A stretch of 9,352 bases of DNA, taken from positions 1 through 9,352 of the forward strand of contig JBHJHK010000193.1 of NCBI GenBank assembly GCA_050330975.1, in the 5' to 3' direction. This DNA is from JBHJHK01 sp050330975. Lineage in GTDB: Bacteria > Pseudomonadota > Gammaproteobacteria > Competibacterales > Competibacteraceae. Under the pieces are notes generated by a model. It was not told the origin of the DNA, searched no databases, and worked only from the letters and a program-made list of their open reading frames with translations. This document shows positions 7,401 through 9,352 of the stretch, one piece after another (within the stretch, counting starts at the first letter, position 1; each line of letters begins with the position of its first letter). Both the position numbers and the translations under genes were made by a program.

Positions 7401-8568
7401 TCGGGAAGGTCCATCGGACTTTGTTGGCAATGTCGCCCACAGCATCCCAGACAAGGCCTTTGGTCTCAACCACGCCGGTTTTGTACGCAACTACGGTTTT
7501 GTCGGCACCGATACCAAGCCCCAACAGGTAGACGAATACTGGTATGTTGAGGACTTTACAGCGTATCAATCCGGTGTGGGTATCTATGTTCGCGGCGTGG
7601 GTGGAGATTTTAGTGAAGTCAAATTGGCAGATAATCTCACGGCTACGCGTCTACGGCTCAATCAAAGGATCAGTGACGGATTGATCGTTGGTCGAAGCGG
7701 CAATAACCGCGATCCCAACGATAGAGCAATCGGTGGGCATCAGCTTTATGACGGCCCCGCTGGAGTAAATAACGTTCACTTCGCTGGCTTTACAGGACCA
7801 AAGGATGCCGCTATCAAAGAATCCAATGCCGTCCACAAAGCGACTACCCACTATGCTAACAAAGTCACCTTTGATGACGCTATGCCAATCTCTTCGTGGG
7901 TCGACCTGGGACGTGCTAGAACCGAAAGTAAGGCCCTGGTCGATCTCGATGGCAGCCTAACGGGAACAGTTGGTGCCGTCGTTGTCACTGATGTCAACGG
8001 CAACGACAGGTTTTACATGTCAGAGAATTCAGAATTTCGCGATTCTTGGGACGCCATTATCATTCGCGACGACACCGCCCTTTCCAGCTTTAGAATCAAC
8101 AACACCTCGGACAACACCCACGCCACAGTGACGCGCTCCGATGGAGAGGTATTGGGTAGATTTGCCGTCTCCAGCAATAACGAACAGCATCTATTTTTCA
8201 GCAACAACGAATACACCTACAGATTAAAGCTGGAAAATGCTCCCGATGAGTTCGAGATTTATATCTCTGACCTTGCCTATGGCAGCAGCATTTTGTACCA
8301 ACTCGAAGGCATCTCCGTTGATACCTGCTTTTTCTTGGATCCAAGGCGAGATAACACACCGATCATGCAAGAAGCCTCTTCCATGGAAGACTTGACAAGT
8401 GCTCCGGAAACGACCGTATTTCGGACCAACGATAGCCTCTTCATCAAATTTGTCGCTGAAATGAAACATTGCTGGCCATTCCCCCAACCCGGCATGACCA
8501 AGGACAATCAGCTCATGGGGGGCGTTATTGTCAACGTCGACAGTAGCCAGTCGTGCCCATCACCCTGA
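4474..8568 (+). CDS. Secreted PKD/G8-domain, CEMIP/TMEM2-like beta-helix protein
   Basis: A 1364-residue exported protein. A signal peptide is clear: hydrophobic core ~17-38 and a likely cut after HVAA (A46). Mature order: beta module 1 (~52-171), module 2 (~173-289), PKD domain (~299-385, with WTFGDG and FDGGASLDSDGD), module 3 (~390-505), G8 domain (~517-610, GYPPGPEDIIVVEHGDRLVL), a Met/His-rich segment (639-664), then a right-handed parallel beta-helix to ~1150 and a C-terminal beta domain. The helix carries the signatures of CEMIP/TMEM2-type proteins: VGLLSRDVIIQGD, FGGHTMVM (806-813), YPIHWHM (837-843), HHTFNKGMTIHGT (858-870) and FLEDGTEIGN (889-898). Animal relatives bind or degrade hyaluronan, so glycan binding or cleavage is plausible but not shown here. 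No sortase, autotransporter or membrane anchor is visible. The riboswitch upstream and terminator downstream make it a single-gene unit. Lower GC after ~6300 is unlike the first half. Confidence 0.9.
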   Translation: MTRSPIAPGHALPTEVTLSLLCGSPFLLSCLLSSLLLIAHPSHVAAQTAPGLSVEGFTLVDPVTNQDIKPLAEASAISLGELSGNRLNIRADVGDESLVESVHFHLVGPTPRQSTENVSVYALFGDRNGDYNNGQLAPGDYTVTATPYPRDDATGSAGTALTIAFRVVDPGDLVIEGFTLVDPTTDQDVGPLLEQGTIYLGDLGNGTLNIRADVDASAPIESVRFDLNGPNNKRTTENLPAYALFGNNGSDYNNGTLNPGPYTLTATAHAEDRATGGAGTPLTISFTVAMGSESQPEPNQPPEANFSATPPRGTAPLLVSFDGGASLDSDGDIVSHQWTFGDGASASGSSVSHTYNAAGSYTATLTVTDDAGDTDSTTQTIQVDTLPERLTLALIDAVNDRSLGTIADGDDFDPAALGLTRFTVEALDLPSNAESVVFELDGPVSKRQTENRTPYVLFGDNRGDYAGGNPEVGGYTLTAEAYSGRNGSGSVVAAETVTFSFTPAQGGTEPPSPGLDGIQWSTLTMANGYPPGPEDIIVVEHGDRLVLDAAMGHGQTQVKGILVYGEFWVEDAGVDLALQADWILLVDHGRLQVGERDQPFASKFTLTLTGEETDQFSLQSVIDADENYLSTGGGISGGMDMNMDPMHNHGHTPEHIEEMMGGRHTSFIMAMGEDAAISIHTDDAGKQSWALLDQTVNVGEDIIVLNKSTGWISGDRIVIASSVRDLNQAEAFTIVDTENDGKTVVLDRPVNFKHYGEIEEHSRNNGGRSWVLDMRAEVGLLSRDVIIQGDVEYDYSKSLADQEDQFGGHTMVMHGAGMYISGLELRYMGQAGELGSYPIHWHMIGDASGQYVEHSSSHHTFNKGMTIHGTQYARIENNIVYENIGQGYFLEDGTEIGNQFIDNLAINTRKPKTQAEATEGIDFSSPSNFWIENAENTFHGNRAAGSESKGFWFDLRGMNGLSNSRQYRDVFEQFASREGPSDFVGNVAHSIPDKAFGLNHAGFVRNYGFVGTDTKPQQVDEYWYVEDFTAYQSGVGIYVRGVGGDFSEVKLADNLTATRLRLNQRISDGLIVGRSGNNRDPNDRAIGGHQLYDGPAGVNNVHFAGFTGPKDAAIKESNAVHKATTHYANKVTFDDAMPISSWVDLGRARTESKALVDLDGSLTGTVGAVVVTDVNGNDRFYMSENSEFRDSWDAIIIRDDTALSSFRINNTSDNTHATVTRSDGEVLGRFAVSSNNEQHLFFSNNEYTYRLKLENAPDEFEIYISDLAYGSSILYQLEGISVDTCFFLDPRRDNTPIMQEASSMEDLTSAPETTVFRTNDSLFIKFVAEMKHCWPFPQPGMTKDNQLMGGVIVNVDSSQSCPSP
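4627..5992 (+). repeat. Three diverged ~115-residue beta modules flanking the PKD domain
   Basis: Protein-level repeats in the secreted protein at residues ~52-171, ~173-289 and ~390-505. Copies 1 and 2 are adjacent and share EGFTLVDP, LNIRADV, YALFG and DYNNG in the same order and spacing. Copy 3, after the PKD domain, keeps TEN, YVLFGDN, GDY and YTLTA but has a diverged start. Each ends with a strand rich in alternating hydrophobics, as in an Ig-like fold. Similar modules occur in other bacterial secreted proteins; a spacer or glycan-binding role is inference. Confidence 0.85.
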
Positions 8569-8624
8569 GGGGGATGATCCGCCATTTGGCGATCTTCGAC
8601 TAACCCCGTGAGTTCGCCTTCCCC

Positions 8625-8655
8625 AAAGCCCTCGTGAACGAGGGCTTTTTTCTTT
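8625..8655 (+). terminator. Intrinsic terminator of the secreted-protein gene
   Basis: AAAGCCCTCG (8625-8634), loop TGAA, then CGAGGGCTTT (8639-8648) form a perfect 10-base-pair stem, followed by a T-rich tract to 8655. It lies 57 bases after the stop codon and ends the riboswitch-controlled unit before the BCCT gene. Confidence 0.93.
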
Positions 8656-8883
8656 ACATTTCCGTTTGGTCTGCCAGGCGCCCACGGCGACGCTCGCGGC
8701 AGCTGGTGGGATACAATGCAACCCAGGCGATGGTGGTCAACGTCGACATCGACACCCCACGGCCACAGGATTGACTCAGGGGGTTGCGCCGGTTTCCCAC
8801 CCCATCGTTTTCCATCCCCTAGGTCGGGGGAACCCGAATCACACCCGTTGAGCTGCCACTGGGGCCTATCCTAAGTCACGACT
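8656..8883. other. Intergenic region before the BCCT gene
   Basis: 228 bases with no convincing gene. TACAAT at 8712-8717 could be a -10 but has no matching -35 at normal spacing. A short open stretch, ATG 8730 to TGA 8774, repeats 13 bases (8736-8748) also found at 8530-8542 at the 3' end of the upstream gene, and in both places they encode V-N-V-D close to a stop. No second terminator or inverted repeat stands out. Confidence 0.45.
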
Positions 8884-9352
8884 ATGTTTACCAATCCACT
8901 GCAGTTGGTCGCCCTCACCCTCACTGGCGTAATCGCCCTGTGGGGCATTGTCGATACCGCTGGGCTGACCGCACTCGCCAACCAACTGGTCGGAACGCAG
9001 TTTGAGAGCCGGGGCTGGTTTGTCATGTTGACGGTGAGCTTTCTCTTGATCACCAGTATCGCGCTGGCCTGCTCGCGCTATGGCGACATCCGCTTGGGGC
9101 GGGACGACGATCGCCCAGAGTTCTCCACTGTGTCCTGGCTCAGTATGCTGTTTGCCGCTGGAATGGGGGTTGGGCTGCTCTACTGGGGCAGCGCCGAACC
9201 CCTGACCCACTATCTGCTGATCAGCGACTACCGACCCTCCCCCATCGCCACTGAGAATTCACTTTTTGTCACTCTGTTTCACTGGGGTCTCCACGCCTGG
9301 GGTATCTACGGGCTGACGGGACTGGTGATCGCTTATTTTGGCTTTCGCCGCC
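8884..9352 (+). CDS. BCCT family betaine/choline/carnitine transporter, 3'-truncated by window
   Basis: Inner-membrane secondary transporter for quaternary ammonium compounds such as glycine betaine, choline or carnitine, usually driven by a Na+ or H+ gradient and used in osmoprotection. Only the first 156 residues are inside the window; family members are usually 500-700. ATG 8884 is the first start after an in-frame TAA at 8872, and its ribosome site is weak. Membrane segments are seen at ~6-28, ~45-64 and ~84-102. Family hallmarks follow in order: SRYGDIRLG (64-72), PEFSTVSW (78-85), AGMGVGLLYWGSAEPLTHY (92-110) and FHWGLHAWGIY (132-142). The glycine motif G-M-G-V-G resembles the GMGIG of Na+-coupled betaine carriers such as BetP more than the GIGIG of choline carriers, but the substrate is not settled by this. 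It is separated from the upstream unit by a terminator. Confidence 0.92.
   Translation, partial: MFTNPLQLVALTLTGVIALWGIVDTAGLTALANQLVGTQFESRGWFVMLTVSFLLITSIALACSRYGDIRLGRDDDRPEFSTVSWLSMLFAAGMGVGLLYWGSAEPLTHYLLISDYRPSPIATENSLFVTLFHWGLHAWGIYGLTGLVIAYFGFRR

Noticed and set aside
8689..8717. TACAAT as a -10 for the BCCT gene promoter
   Set aside because: The position for a -35 at 17 bases reads GACGCT, so there is no recognisable partner.

Overview
The window is bacterial chromosomal DNA, mostly GC-rich, with an AT-rich regulatory island (about 4100-4260) and a lower-GC stretch inside the largest gene (about 6300-8568). The gene families (DUF4132/DUF7737, a DUF4388-like regulator, a GEMM-I c-di-GMP riboswitch, a PKD/G8 secreted protein, a BCCT transporter) point to a Gram-negative bacterium. 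A marine or halotolerant gammaproteobacterium is most likely, but a deltaproteobacterial-type lineage cannot be excluded. No transposase, integrase, CRISPR array, tRNA or rRNA was seen. The first 58 bases are pure C and probably artefactual, so the window likely begins at a contig end.

Layout: (1) 60-2645, + strand: the large C-terminal part of a DUF4132-family protein, with its 5' end missing. (2) 2741-3280, - strand: a convergent 179-residue protein with a DUF4388/PATAN-like N-terminus and a DUF8082-like C-terminus. (3) 3281-3679: a divergent spacer. (4) 3680-4000, + strand: a 106-residue unrecognised protein with a GTG start set by a clear GGAGG. (5) 4001-4473: a regulatory region with inverted repeats, tandem TTGACA motifs, candidate sigma70 promoters and a well-formed c-di-GMP-I (GEMM-I) riboswitch. 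(6) 4474-8568, + strand: a 1364-residue exported multidomain protein with three copies of a roughly 115-residue beta module, a PKD domain, a G8 domain and a CEMIP/TMEM2-like right-handed beta-helix, followed by an intrinsic terminator at 8625-8655. (7) 8884 to the window end, + strand: the 5' part of a BCCT-family transporter.

The most interesting unit is items 5 and 6. A c-di-GMP riboswitch leader drives a single, terminator-bounded gene for a large secreted protein resembling the animal G8/beta-helix hyaluronan-handling proteins. The inference is that c-di-GMP, the lifestyle-switch second messenger, directly controls production of a surface or matrix glycan-binding or glycan-cleaving protein. 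The flanking genes look like independent transcription units.
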